Assembly (NCBI GenBank): GCA_964412505.1
Contig: CAYPOM010000010.1
Coordinates: forward strand, 1 to 39,468
DNA from: CAYLKK01 sp964412505
Lineage (GTDB): Bacteria > Pseudomonadota > Alphaproteobacteria > UBA3830 > CAYLKK01
Length of the DNA: 39,468 nucleotides
Direction: 5' to 3'
The position numbers and the translations under genes were made by a program. Positions within the stretch are counted from its first letter, which is position 1. Each line of letters starts with the position of its first letter. Below the pieces are notes generated by a model, which made no database searches, was not told the origin of the DNA, and saw only the letters and a list, made by a program, of their open reading frames with translations. Shown here piece after piece: positions 1 to 8,629 of the stretch.

Positions 1-88
1 CTTTCGGGCAAAATTAAAGAAAAAATTGCGATATATTATGCATCAATTTGAAACCTTCCAAAACGCTATACTAACAGCTTTTTCATAG

Positions 89-331
89 GGAAATAACTAT
101 ATCACATAACAAACGATCGCTAACCGTTGTTTTAAAGCCGTGGCTCAGTATACTGAAACATGTTTTGTTGAGTCATACAATTCTGTCCTAAGAACAGGCC
201 TAGCCCGGTTGCATCAAAGAACTAAATTCTATTCGAACTCAGCTGAAATGCTCAGACTCTATGTCCTGTCCCTCATCAATAAATTTAATTTAAGACTGAT
301 ATGAGTTGCAATTCCTAAGGAAATAACTATA
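89..331. repeat. 13-bp direct repeat, two copies
   Basis: The 13-mer GGAAATAACTATA occurs at 89-101 and again at 319-331. The copies bracket the readable part of the IS1-like transposase remnant (110-304). The second copy overlaps the end of the decayed leucine-rich-repeat gene. IS1 elements usually make 8-9 bp target duplications, so these are not obviously target-site copies. They may belong to the element ends or be chance in AT-rich DNA. Confidence 0.4.
110..304 (+). pseudogene. IS1-family transposase remnant (C-terminal part)
   Basis: Reading from 110 to the TGA at 302-304 gives a peptide containing FVESYNSVLRTGLARLHQRT and then EMLRLYVLSLINKFN. This matches the end of IS1-type transposases, where a VE.(Y/F)NS.LR..LARL.R(R/K)TK block precedes an EML..SV segment. 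There is no start codon. The frame is closed by a TAA at 107-109, and the bases before that do not continue the same frame, so the upstream part is missing, frameshifted or outside the window. I read it as a dead insertion-sequence copy. The family call rests on motif recognition by eye, and the exact IS name cannot be given. Confidence 0.65.
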
Positions 332-1067
332 GAATTGCCATAATGTCCTGTAGCATACTGGTAACAGATTTAACTCTAACTTGTTTTGTCTTCCCATCAG
401 ACTCAATTACATTAACAAATTGTAATTTTGTACATCCATGAAAACAGCTATTTCCCATTTTCTTTAAATTACTAGAAAGTGTTATATTTGTTAATGATCT
501 GCACCCAGAAAAACATTCTGCTCCAATCTCAGTAACACTTTCTGGAGTTATGATTTCTTCTAATGCTGTACATCCAATAAAGCATCTACATGTAATCTTA
601 GTAATATTTGGGCAATACTCTTTTTCAATTGTTTTCAGGTTTATACTCTTAATATTTTCTTTTACATATCCAGCAGCATCATTAACTAATGTGATAATCC
701 CTTTGCCGACTAGTTTTTTACCTTTTTGTTTTCAACAAACGGCTGAAAACATCGTTATTAAATTTACCATCCTTGAGGGTAATCTTTCCATCACGTGATT
801 CATCTATTGCTCTCCTAATTTCATGCGCTATATGTGCGGCATTTTCAACATTAACTGGCTCAGGACTACTCACATCAGGCTTAATTATCTTCAACAACTT
901 GCTCAAACTCCTCATCTGTTATTTCAGTATCAATAAGCTTCTCCGACAAATCTTGAAAGCTTTTTCGAATACGTTCTTGATCTTCATTAACATGCAGATT
1001 TGTGGCCTACGCTAGAAAACATTCCTAAAGCAACTATACTAGTTGCCAATAATCTATTTTTTGTCAT
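327..1067 (-). pseudogene. Secreted BspA-like leucine-rich-repeat protein, broken by three frameshifts
   Basis: Read from 1067 on the minus strand, an AGGAGA ribosome site precedes ATG and a signal-peptide-like start (MTKNRLLATSIVALGMFSSV). That frame stops at once. Sense continues in a second frame (about 1000-915, LHVNEDQERIRKSF and onward), then a third (about 912-722, KPDVSSPEPVNVENAAHIA and onward), then back in the first frame to a TAG at 327-329. The last part carries LRR_5/BspA repeats with the spacing C..C.(G)C..L..I, for example ECFSGCRSLTNITL and SCFHGCTKLQFVNV. Each shift is in the same direction, one extra base each time, near A/T runs. BspA-type LRR proteins are secreted surface or effector proteins in several host-associated bacteria. 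Either the gene is decaying or the assembly has homopolymer errors. Confidence 0.7.
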
Positions 1068-1198
1068 TTTCTCCTATGCAATGAAAACCTGTTAAGATTA
1101 CATTAATTTATATAGATTATCAATGAAAAAAAATGTCAAGAAAAAGTAGAAAAAATTATAAAAAACGTGTAAATTATAAAAAACTACTTAAGTTTAAT

Positions 1199-1744
1199 AT
1201 GTTTCGAAATTCACTTTTAAAACAGTTAATGAATTATCATGCTTATGATCAGAAAGAAGAAGCTGATAGGTTAGGTTTAATAGATTTTGTAAAAAATGAT
1301 GCTGCTTGTTTCGAGCGGCTAGATGGGAAGTGTCACATAACAGCGTCTGCTTGGATAGAAAATAATGAAGGAACAGCATTCGTTTTGCTTTTGCATAAAA
1401 AACTGAACATATGGTTACATCCAGGCGGACATGCAGAAGGTGATAGCAACCTTTACTCTGTAGCAAGAAAAGAAGCCTTAGAAGAAACAGGTTTATTAGA
1501 TATCTCATCTGTGAGTAAAGGAATTTTTGATATCGACTCACATGTGATATCATGCTCAAAAAATAAAAGACCTGTTTTACACTATGATGTTAGGTTTTTA
1601 TTTAAATGTGGAAGTTTTGAAAGGTTTAATGATTGCGAAGAACGAATTGATATTCGTTGGTTTACTGAATTACCTCCAAATTGCAGTCACATACAAAGAT
1701 TATACGAAAAATGGTTATTAAATAATTTACGGAGAATATCATGA
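1199..1744 (+). CDS. Nudix hydrolase family protein
   Basis: This 181-residue protein belongs to the Nudix fold family, which hydrolyses nucleoside diphosphates linked to other groups; the substrate is not predictable here. HITASAWIEN starts the beta sheet, and the motif region reads PGGHAEGD followed by ARKEALEETGL. The canonical GX5EX7REUXEEXGU box is partly altered: Lys replaces Arg in the REUXEE core and the first Glu is not in its usual place, as in a PGGH-type subgroup. I placed the start at 1199 because the residues before it (possible ATG at 1133) are a lysine-rich low-complexity run without a clear ribosome site; an extended start is possible. The stop overlaps the next start as ATGA, so the two genes are probably translationally coupled. 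Confidence 0.8.
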   Translation: MFRNSLLKQLMNYHAYDQKEEADRLGLIDFVKNDAACFERLDGKCHITASAWIENNEGTAFVLLLHKKLNIWLHPGGHAEGDSNLYSVARKEALEETGLLDISSVSKGIFDIDSHVISCSKNKRPVLHYDVRFLFKCGSFERFNDCEERIDIRWFTELPPNCSHIQRLYEKWLLNNLRRIS

Positions 1745-2742
1745 CAGATAAACTGTTAAGTTTAATGAAAAAAGGAAATGAACTATTGGGTTGTGATTAT
1801 GCAATAATTGGTGGAGCCATGACATGGGTCTCTGACTCTAATCTTGTTTCTGCGATTTCAAATGCAGGAGCTTTCGGCGTTTTAGCATGTGGAGCAATGT
1901 CGTCAGAAATGCTTTCAAAAGAGATAGAAGAAACTAAGAAAAAAACTAGTAGAAATTTTGGAGTAAACTTAATATTGGCTCACCCAGATTTACAAAATCT
2001 AATAGATGTATGTGGCGAACATAAAGTTTCCCACTTATTTTTTGCTGGTGGAATTGTAGATAAACAATCAATAGAAAAAGCTCATAGTTACGGAATGAAA
2101 TGTTTTGGCTTTGCTCCGACATTAATATTAGCAAAAAGGATGTTCAAAAATGGTGTAGATGGGCTAATTATCGAGGGAAGCGAAGCTGGCGGCCATATAG
2201 GCCCAGTGTCTACATTAGTTTTAGTTCAGGAAATATTGTTAGAATTGCAAGGGTATCCTATTTTTGTGGCTGGAGGAATTGCCCGAGGAGAAATATACGC
2301 AAGCATGCTTAATTTGGGAGCATATGGATGCCAATTAGGAAGTATATTCGCTTGTTGCAAAGACGCCACTGTCCATAATGATTTCAAAAAAGCGTTTATT
2401 TCTGCTAAAAGCAGGGACGCCGTTTCGTCTGTTCAATTAGATAAAAATTTCCCTGTAACAGCTGTACGAGCTTTAGAGAATGATGCATCAAAAGAATTCT
2501 TGGTAAGGCAAAAAGAAGCTTTGTTTAAATTTGAATCCGGAGAATGGTCGCTAGAAGAAGCACGATTAACACTTGAAAAATTCTGGGCCGGAGCATTGAG
2601 GAGAGCTGCCATTGAAGGCGATGTAAAAACTGGGTCAATGATGGCAGGACAATCTGTTGGATTGATAAATGAAGAATTATCAGTAAATGAGATTATCTCA
2701 AAATTAGTCAACGAAGCTGATGCGTTTTTAAACAGGATATAA
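1741..2742 (+). CDS. FMN-dependent nitronate monooxygenase / FabK-like enoyl-ACP reductase
   Basis: This 333-residue TIM-barrel flavoprotein is of the 2-nitropropane dioxygenase/FabK family. Visible hallmarks are GGAMTWVS near the N-terminus, the EGSEAGGHIGP loop at about 145-155 with the family's active-site His (152), the phosphate-binding AGGIARG at 177-183, GAYGCQLGS at 193-201, and a late AGQSVGL. Members either oxidise nitronates or, as FabK, reduce enoyl-ACP in fatty-acid elongation. The next gene is plsY, which uses acyl groups for phospholipid synthesis, and this favours a lipid role, but that is inference from context. It overlaps the Nudix gene by 4 bp and is 3 bp from plsY, so the three form one operon. 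Confidence 0.8.
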   Translation: MTDKLLSLMKKGNELLGCDYAIIGGAMTWVSDSNLVSAISNAGAFGVLACGAMSSEMLSKEIEETKKKTSRNFGVNLILAHPDLQNLIDVCGEHKVSHLFFAGGIVDKQSIEKAHSYGMKCFGFAPTLILAKRMFKNGVDGLIIEGSEAGGHIGPVSTLVLVQEILLELQGYPIFVAGGIARGEIYASMLNLGAYGCQLGSIFACCKDATVHNDFKKAFISAKSRDAVSSVQLDKNFPVTAVRALENDASKEFLVRQKEALFKFESGEWSLEEARLTLEKFWAGALRRAAIEGDVKTGSMMAGQSVGLINEELSVNEIISKLVNEADAFLNRI

Positions 2743-2745
2743 ATA

Positions 2746-3315
2746 ATGCAAGATATTTTTTATTTTAGTATCGCATACTTTTTGGGATCTATTCCATTCG
2801 GTCTAATTTTGTCTAATTTGTTTGGCAACAAGAGGCTCAGAGAAAGAGGCTCTGGCAACATTGGAGCTACTAATGTGTTTCGTACACAAGGTAAAATTCT
2901 TGGTGGATTAACATTCATATTAGACTCATCAAAAGGGGCAATTCCAGTATTGTTATGCACAAACGAAGATCTGAAAATATTAGTAATGTGTATTGTAACC
3001 TTCGCACATATGTATCCAGTTTGGTTAAAGTTCAATGGTGGCAAGGGAATTGCTACGTTTTTAGGGGCGTTGGTGGCGTTCAATCCTATTTATGGCCTTA
3101 TTGCAATTTTCACTTGGGGAATCATATTCTTTGCAATTAAAATATCTGCAGTAGCTGGATTATCTTCATGCTTAGTTGGGACGTTATTATGTATACTAAA
3201 TATAAATAATGTATCGAGTGAATTTTCGGCTAGAAATATTATATCTATTCTGTTTGTTTACTTGCTAATAATATGTAGGCACAAAACTAATATTCGCAAT
3301 ATTTTTAAAAAATAG
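2746..3315 (+). CDS. plsY: Glycerol-3-phosphate acyltransferase PlsY
   Basis: The 189-residue inner-membrane enzyme transfers an acyl group from acyl-phosphate to glycerol-3-phosphate, the first step of phospholipid synthesis. Its diagnostic motifs are present: GSIPFGLIL (14-22), GSGNIGATNVFRT (35-47) and YPVWLKFNGGKGIAT (90-104), between hydrophobic spans fitting a five-helix protein. Length is typical for the family. It is the last gene of the Nudix-FabK-like-plsY operon. It abuts the end of the convergent cvpA gene with no gap, and its terminator lies inside cvpA coding sequence. Confidence 0.95.
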   Translation: MQDIFYFSIAYFLGSIPFGLILSNLFGNKRLRERGSGNIGATNVFRTQGKILGGLTFILDSSKGAIPVLLCTNEDLKILVMCIVTFAHMYPVWLKFNGGKGIATFLGALVAFNPIYGLIAIFTWGIIFFAIKISAVAGLSSCLVGTLLCILNINNVSSEFSARNIISILFVYLLIICRHKTNIRNIFKK

Positions 3316-4161
3316 CTACTCTAAAACAGATAAATCATTAATTAAGGCTTTTATAAGCCTTTTTTTGTTTTGCTCTTTCATCGAAGATTTGCTCTTTTTA
3401 GTATTTGATTCTTTTGTTATGTCGTGTTCTTCTGAAACTGATTTATCGTCTTCTCCAGTTATAAATTTTAAAAAATCTCTCTGTTTCCCACGCATCTTTT
3501 CGAGAAGAGGCTTATCCTCATCATGTCGAGTTTTTCCATTTTTTTTATATACGGTTTCCGAAATTGATGGGTTAGCTAAAAATAGAGCTTCCTCTTCTTT
3601 TGATTTCTCTGACTGAATAACTGGCATTTTTCCAAATAGGTCCTCAAAAAATAACTGAAGATCGTTTTTATTTTCTTTTATATATTTTAATGTGTCGAAT
3701 GATATATCTTTAAAAATCGAAGAAATCTTAGCATTATGCATAACTTTAAAGGTCTCATTTTTATCAAATACAATGAGCATAAAAAATGCTATACATAAAA
3801 TAATCGCTGCTTTCAAAAAACCAAAAATTCCACCAAGAGGTTTATTAACTGATTTAAATTTACTTTCCGCTACTTTTTCCGAAATAATTGATGTTAAAAG
3901 CAAAAAAAATGTTATAGATAAAACGAATGGGAGTAAGACTGATAGGAATTTACGAACAATTGGTTGCGATACATATGGAGTTAAAATATCATTCGCATAG
4001 CTATATAAAAGATATGTAATAAAAAAACTAACGCCCCATGACACAAGACTAAGGATTTCTTTTACAAGGCCTCTTATGTATCCGAAAAACATGAAAGCGC
4101 AAGTTATTAACAGAGCAAATATATCAAAGCAATTAAAATACTGGATTTCAGGCGGGATCAT
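3316..4161 (-). CDS. cvpA: CvpA family membrane protein
   Basis: A 281-residue protein with about four hydrophobic helices in the first 160 residues and a charged lysine/glutamate-rich tail. The N-terminal FDIFALLITCAFMFFGYIRG followed by VKEILSLVSW fits the CvpA/colicin V production family (D...l...l...G..rGl..E...l..W). Family members have been linked to envelope stress and solute handling, but the biochemical role is not settled. The start at 4161 is chosen because its ATG overlaps the mscS-type stop as ATGA (4158-4161), a coupling mark; an in-frame ATG 19 codons upstream would lie inside that gene. The tail (about residues 165-281) is longer than usual and highly charged. Confidence 0.8.
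   Translation of the reverse strand: MIPPEIQYFNCFDIFALLITCAFMFFGYIRGLVKEILSLVSWGVSFFITYLLYSYANDILTPYVSQPIVRKFLSVLLPFVLSITFFLLLTSIISEKVAESKFKSVNKPLGGIFGFLKAAIILCIAFFMLIVFDKNETFKVMHNAKISSIFKDISFDTLKYIKENKNDLQLFFEDLFGKMPVIQSEKSKEEEALFLANPSISETVYKKNGKTRHDEDKPLLEKMRGKQRDFLKFITGEDDKSVSEEHDITKESNTKKSKSSMKEQNKKRLIKALINDLSVLE
3344..3367 (+). terminator. Intrinsic terminator of the plsY operon, inside cvpA
   Basis: A hairpin AAGGCTT-TTA-TAAGCCTT-like stem (AAGGCTT at 3344-3350, AAGCCTT at 3355-3361) is followed by a T run to 3366. It sits about 30 bp after the plsY stop on the plus strand. On the minus strand the same bases encode the C-terminal residues of CvpA. Confidence 0.75.
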
Positions 4162-6023
4162 TTGATTATCATTGGGAAAGTTCGTTTGTTTTCTATGATA
4201 GGACGAGGACCTGTACAAATTGGTAACGGCATATTATTTTCGTTTAATTTTGAACGAACAACTCTATAAAAAGCAGATGCAAAACCAGAATTAACCTCAG
4301 GTTTAGCGTATCCGACTACTATAAATCGACTCCCAAAATCATCGAACCCACATAGCCCATAATTTAAAAAGCCAGGATCAACTAACCTACACTTTATATA
4401 ATCTGTTTCAGCTGCCTCTTTCATAGAATCATTTAAAATCTCGTTTATTTTATCAATATTTGCTGAAGCCGGAAAGTACATTTCCATCCAGTGTAAAAAA
4501 TAATTTCTTGATCTGTTCGATACTATTTGGACATTAGAATATGGAATAGAATGTAAAACCCCATTAATTTCTCTGACTTTCATAGTCCTAATTCCTATTT
4601 CTTCAATTACGCCTTGAAAACCACAAACAGTTACTTCATCTCCAACCGCTATATCTTTTTCCATAAGCATTATCACTCCATGAATTAACGATTTTAATGC
4701 CTCTTGACATGCTAATCCGAAAGCTAACCCTACGCTAGCTAAAGCACCTAAAATTGCACTGATGCTAAACCCATAATTTACTAATAGCATTAATGTACAT
4801 ATAATTAATGTTGAGACTTCAGCACATTTTGCAAGTAACTGCAATACTGTTTTTAAACGCCCTGAATTTTCGTTTTTTTCTATTGTCAAAAGTTCTGTTT
4901 TGTATGCAAGATATAAGTGTAGAGATTTATACAAGAAAATAATTGCATAAATTTGCACAAAAAGCCTAACGCTAGGTAAAATATCATGAACAAATCTACC
5001 AATGGAAGTGAATGTTATAGCAAATATATTGATAAAAAACGCAAATGAAACCGTATAAAAACCAAAAATTATAACTGCTGCATTTGCATAAACATGTGAT
5101 TGAAATTCTTTCAGTAGTCTTTGTGGTAGTTTTTCTATTTTAGAATTTTTAGCACATTGAGTTGCAGCTCTAGCTACGAATAAATTCAAAACCTGAACCC
5201 CAAAAAACATTAAGTATATAGCTCCTGAATTTAATATAAAGCTCATTAGATCTATATTTCTATATCTTATAGTGAATATTAAAAGCAAACAAATGGCACC
5301 TATATTAAATTTCCACCAATTCTTATCCATATATTTTAAAATCGTATATACTATCCCAGCGCTTGCATACTCTTTTTCTTCGCTAATTATAGCGATTGAA
5401 TGTCGTCCTATATATAACTCCAATGCATAACAAAATGTAAGTACACTCACAATAGTTGTATTCACAACAGTCTTTACACCGCATAGCGACCTGAAACTAA
5501 TATCAATGAAAAATGCCAATATTGACCAGAAAAAAGTTATACTGAATATTCTGAATATTTTCTTTGCTGCATTATGCGGAATTAAAAACAAATTATTTCT
5601 ATCTAAATTTTTTACTATAAATGCAGGTTTTATTACGCTAAGGAATAAAGCACATACATATACCAAAATAGCATATTCTCGGAACAAGTGGATATCTTTG
5701 CCTTTCAATAAAAAGTTACATAAAAACACACTACAACAGAATGCAGATACAGTAAGGAAAAGAGATGAATTAATACAAGAAACTGTAAACTTTAAAAAAA
5801 CTTCTTTTGTTTTTAGTGCAGTATCTAAGAAATTACATATCAATCTATAACATACGTACACAACAGAAGAATATAACAACATGCTTGCAATCAAGCTGCT
5901 ACCAAATAAATTGTTTATGAGGCCGTTTGCAGTTGATAAGCCTATACAGTGAACATTATCAATTAAAAAAAACACGCAAATAATAAAAAGTGAGCAGATC
6001 ATAAGCAGCCTCATACGTAACAT
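4158..6023 (-). CDS. Large MscS-type mechanosensitive ion channel
   Basis: A 621-residue inner-membrane protein. The N-terminal 400 residues hold many hydrophobic segments, placing it with the large multi-helix MscS relatives. The MscS core is clear: a Gly/Ala-rich pore helix at about 421-450 (AILGALASVGLAFGLACQEA), then the beta domain with VGDEVTVCGFQGVIEEIGIR (460-479) and the IPYSNVQI strand at 493-500. Such channels release solutes during hypo-osmotic shock. It lies between a secreted protein gene (11 bp upstream) and cvpA (4-bp overlap), so the three are probably one transcript. The first 25 residues may be a signal peptide or first helix. Confidence 0.88.
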   Translation of the reverse strand: MLRMRLLMICSLFIICVFFLIDNVHCIGLSTANGLINNLFGSSLIASMLLYSSVVYVCYRLICNFLDTALKTKEVFLKFTVSCINSSLFLTVSAFCCSVFLCNFLLKGKDIHLFREYAILVYVCALFLSVIKPAFIVKNLDRNNLFLIPHNAAKKIFRIFSITFFWSILAFFIDISFRSLCGVKTVVNTTIVSVLTFCYALELYIGRHSIAIISEEKEYASAGIVYTILKYMDKNWWKFNIGAICLLLIFTIRYRNIDLMSFILNSGAIYLMFFGVQVLNLFVARAATQCAKNSKIEKLPQRLLKEFQSHVYANAAVIIFGFYTVSFAFFINIFAITFTSIGRFVHDILPSVRLFVQIYAIIFLYKSLHLYLAYKTELLTIEKNENSGRLKTVLQLLAKCAEVSTLIICTLMLLVNYGFSISAILGALASVGLAFGLACQEALKSLIHGVIMLMEKDIAVGDEVTVCGFQGVIEEIGIRTMKVREINGVLHSIPYSNVQIVSNRSRNYFLHWMEMYFPASANIDKINEILNDSMKEAAETDYIKCRLVDPGFLNYGLCGFDDFGSRFIVVGYAKPEVNSGFASAFYRVVRSKLNENNMPLPICTGPRPIIENKRTFPMIIK

Positions 6024-6034
6024 TTCACTAAATG

Positions 6035-7285
6035 TTATTCAACTTTAATTAAAGAATCACTTAAAGTCAATGTAATTGGAGAATATATTTTCTCTTTACA
6101 GACCTTATCTTCTTGTTCTAGAGAACTGGGACCATTACTCACGTAAGGAGACAATAATTGAATCACATTATTCCAATAATCATACTCAAGAATTGCCATC
6201 CATTGATTTTCGAATTCGTCACAATCTTCTCCTGGAATTATTTCTGCACGTAAAAAACACATTATAATTGGGGATATTGAACAACTTAATTGTTTTGCCA
6301 ACGAACTCTCAGTTTCTTTATTTAGTAACAACGTGTAAATTATATTAAAGAACATCATATCTCCTGATTTATATGCCCCTCCGTCTACATCATATCTTTT
6401 TGAGTTTTCATTTATCCAATCAGAAAAAAACTTAACTAGCTTCTCGTCGATAATTTTATTAGTAATATGTTCTTTTTCTTCTGCGTTAAAGCTGTCATTC
6501 ATAAAAACAAAATTTTCTGTCTTTTTCGACCTGTCTTCATCTGGACATTCTAAGTAAATTGACATATTTAAATCATTGTATTCAGCTACACCATGCTCTA
6601 TGGAGTCATCTTCACTTTTATGTGTACCTTCAGCCTTATCTGATTCGAGGATATTATCTTGAATATTATAAAGTCTCTGCTGATCTATTCTTTTTAGTAA
6701 ACCCTCTAAATAAAATACAAAATCTGTCATAGATGGAGCGTCTTGTATAGTTGATTTTATATATTCAGAAAATATATCCAATGAATTCTGTGAACTAAAT
6801 GTAAGGCATACACCTCCCGACATTCTGCCAGCTTCTATTTTTTCTAAAAATGGAAATAGACATCCAGAATAATCGCCAGAATAGTCTCTAACAAGTTCTA
6901 ACTCATTTATTATAAGATTGCTTAGCTTGTCGAACTTATAGATTTCTTTTTTCAATTTATCTTTACCTTCAGCTGCTTTTGTAGAAATAGTTCTTCCATT
7001 AACCTTCTTAGATTTTTGTTTGCCTATTTTTACAATTTCAGAGTTTTTATGTGAAACGTATATATCCTTGTAATTTTCTATGCAATCAATCGCTTTGCTA
7101 ATAATTGTTTCTTGCCTTAAATATACTCCATTGACTTCATTTGTATTTATATGCATTTGCTGTTGATTTGGCGTATATTGTTTGTGTGTCTGCTCAGTTG
7201 TAAATGAAGGCAGTTTTGTACAATCTACATTGGGAAGCAGAGTAGCTAAGAATAAGAATGTGAATAATTTGCTGAATTTTATCAT
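6035..7285 (-). CDS. Secreted protein of unknown function
   Basis: I do not recognise this 416-residue protein. It begins with a basic start and hydrophobic core (MIKFSKLFTFLFLATLLPNV) and a Cys at 22 just after it, consistent with a Sec signal peptide; the bases before the Cys are not a good lipobox. The rest is hydrophilic and mixed helical, rich in Lys, Glu and Asn, with no repeats or catalytic motifs I can name. It is the first gene of the mscS-cvpA transcript (11-bp spacing). A periplasmic partner of the channel and a host-directed secreted protein are both possible; neither is shown. Confidence 0.6.
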   Translation of the reverse strand: MIKFSKLFTFLFLATLLPNVDCTKLPSFTTEQTHKQYTPNQQQMHINTNEVNGVYLRQETIISKAIDCIENYKDIYVSHKNSEIVKIGKQKSKKVNGRTISTKAAEGKDKLKKEIYKFDKLSNLIINELELVRDYSGDYSGCLFPFLEKIEAGRMSGGVCLTFSSQNSLDIFSEYIKSTIQDAPSMTDFVFYLEGLLKRIDQQRLYNIQDNILESDKAEGTHKSEDDSIEHGVAEYNDLNMSIYLECPDEDRSKKTENFVFMNDSFNAEEKEHITNKIIDEKLVKFFSDWINENSKRYDVDGGAYKSGDMMFFNIIYTLLLNKETESSLAKQLSCSISPIIMCFLRAEIIPGEDCDEFENQWMAILEYDYWNNVIQLLSPYVSNGPSSLEQEDKVCKEKIYSPITLTLSDSLIKVE

Positions 7286-7465
7286 ATGAAGTTTCTCAAA
7301 TTAAATAATAAACAAATGCTATGATTGTAATATTAAGAAACTATTAAGTGAACTATAAATGTTTTTTTTGATATCAATAATATTTTATCTATTAACTCTC
7401 CTAGCAATTATTCCGTTCGACTTCTGTTTTTAATCTGCGCAATGTACTTGAGTTTATACTCATCC

Positions 7466-7492
7466 TTGACTTCTAAAGTATTATCATATAAC
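7466..7492 (+). promoter_or_regulatory. Candidate sigma-70 promoter for ychF
   Basis: TTGACT at 7466-7471 and TATAAC at 7487-7492 each match five of six consensus bases, separated by 15 bp, which is shorter than ideal. Transcription would start near 7499, about 20 bases before the ychF ATG. A GGGGT sequence at about 7511-7515 could be its ribosome site. Confidence 0.4.
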
Positions 7493-7520
7493 CTGATTTC
7501 AGTTATTTCTGGGGTACATC

Positions 7521-8612
7521 ATGGGATTTAATTGTGGAATTGTTGGGCTTCCGAACGTTGGAAAATCTACGCTTTTTAATGCTTTAACGCAAACAGCTGC
7601 TGCAGAAGCTGCGAATTATCCTTTCTGTACAATTGAGCCAAATATCGGACGTGTTGGTGTCCCTGATGAAAGATTAAACAGCTTAGCTAAAATAGCAAAA
7701 AGCGAAAGAATCATTCCTACACAATTAGATGTAGTAGATATTGCAGGCTTAGTGAAAGGAGCAAGCAAAGGAGAAGGTTTAGGAAACCAATTTCTTGGGA
7801 ATATAAGAAATACTGATGCAATATTGCACGTAGTACGATGTTTTAAAAACGATGATGTTGTACATGTAAATGGCAGTGTAGATCCGGTAAGAGACATAGA
7901 TACTATAGACATGGAATTAATGTTATCTGATATAGATACTCTAGAAAGACGACTTTCAACAATTAATAAGAAAAAAAGTGCAGATATAGAAAAAGAAAAA
8001 AATATAATAAACTTAATAAAGAAAACACTGGAAGATGGAAATCTCGCATCTTCTTTAAAATTTTCAGATTCAGAAGAAAGTATAGTAAATGGATTAAATT
8101 TATTAACAAGAAAACCAGTCTTGTACATTTGCAATGTCAATGAAGATGATGTTTCTCAAGGGAATGAGTTCACAGAACAAGTAGATGTTCTTGCAAAAAA
8201 ACGCAACTCAAATATAGTCATAGTATCTGCTGCAATAGAGTCAGAAATAGCAATCATTGATTCACAAGAAGAAAAGGATGAATTTATACAATCTCTAGGC
8301 CTTTCTGAGTCTGGGTTATCAAAAATAATAAAAGGTGGGTATAGTTTGCTAGACCTTATTACATTTTTTACGATAGGCCCAAAAGAAGCACATGCTTGGA
8401 CGACAAGATCCGACGCGACAGCACCAATCGCTGCTGGTGTAATTCATACAGATTTTGAACGTGGTTTTATTTGTGCAGAAACAATTAGTTTCGAAGACTA
8501 TATAAAATATTGCGGAGAATCTGGCGCTAAAGCTGCTGGGAAAATGCGTCTAGAAGGGAAAGGATACAAAGTTCAAGATGGAGATGTTTTTCATTTTAGA
8601 TTTAATGTGTAA
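7521..8612 (+). CDS. ychF: Ribosome-binding ATPase YchF (OLA1/Obg-related)
   Basis: A 363-residue, full-length member of the universal YchF family, a P-loop NTPase that prefers ATP and binds ribosomes. Visible are the Walker A GLPNVGKST (about 8-16), the switch region DVVDIAGLVKGASKGEGLG with the Gly of G3, a coiled-coil insertion in the middle (RRLSTINKKKSADIEKEKN), the CNVNED segment replacing the GTPase NKxD motif, and the C-terminal TGS-like domain ending in MRLEGKGYKVQDGDVFHFRF. It is followed 17 bp later by an ArnA-like gene on the same strand. Conserved housekeeping gene with normal length. Confidence 0.96.
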   Translation: MGFNCGIVGLPNVGKSTLFNALTQTAAAEAANYPFCTIEPNIGRVGVPDERLNSLAKIAKSERIIPTQLDVVDIAGLVKGASKGEGLGNQFLGNIRNTDAILHVVRCFKNDDVVHVNGSVDPVRDIDTIDMELMLSDIDTLERRLSTINKKKSADIEKEKNIINLIKKTLEDGNLASSLKFSDSEESIVNGLNLLTRKPVLYICNVNEDDVSQGNEFTEQVDVLAKKRNSNIVIVSAAIESEIAIIDSQEEKDEFIQSLGLSESGLSKIIKGGYSLLDLITFFTIGPKEAHAWTTRSDATAPIAAGVIHTDFERGFICAETISFEDYIKYCGESGAKAAGKMRLEGKGYKVQDGDVFHFRFNV

Positions 8613-8629
8613 ATTTCTGTGAGGTACAT

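Noticed and set aside
89..331. Target-site duplication of the IS1 element
   Set aside because: The 13-bp length and the lack of terminal inverted repeats next to it do not fit IS1 duplications; kept only as a direct repeat.
1133..1198. N-terminal lysine-rich extension of the Nudix protein
   Set aside because: Low-complexity A-rich sequence without a convincing ribosome site; the family's conserved part starts after 1199.
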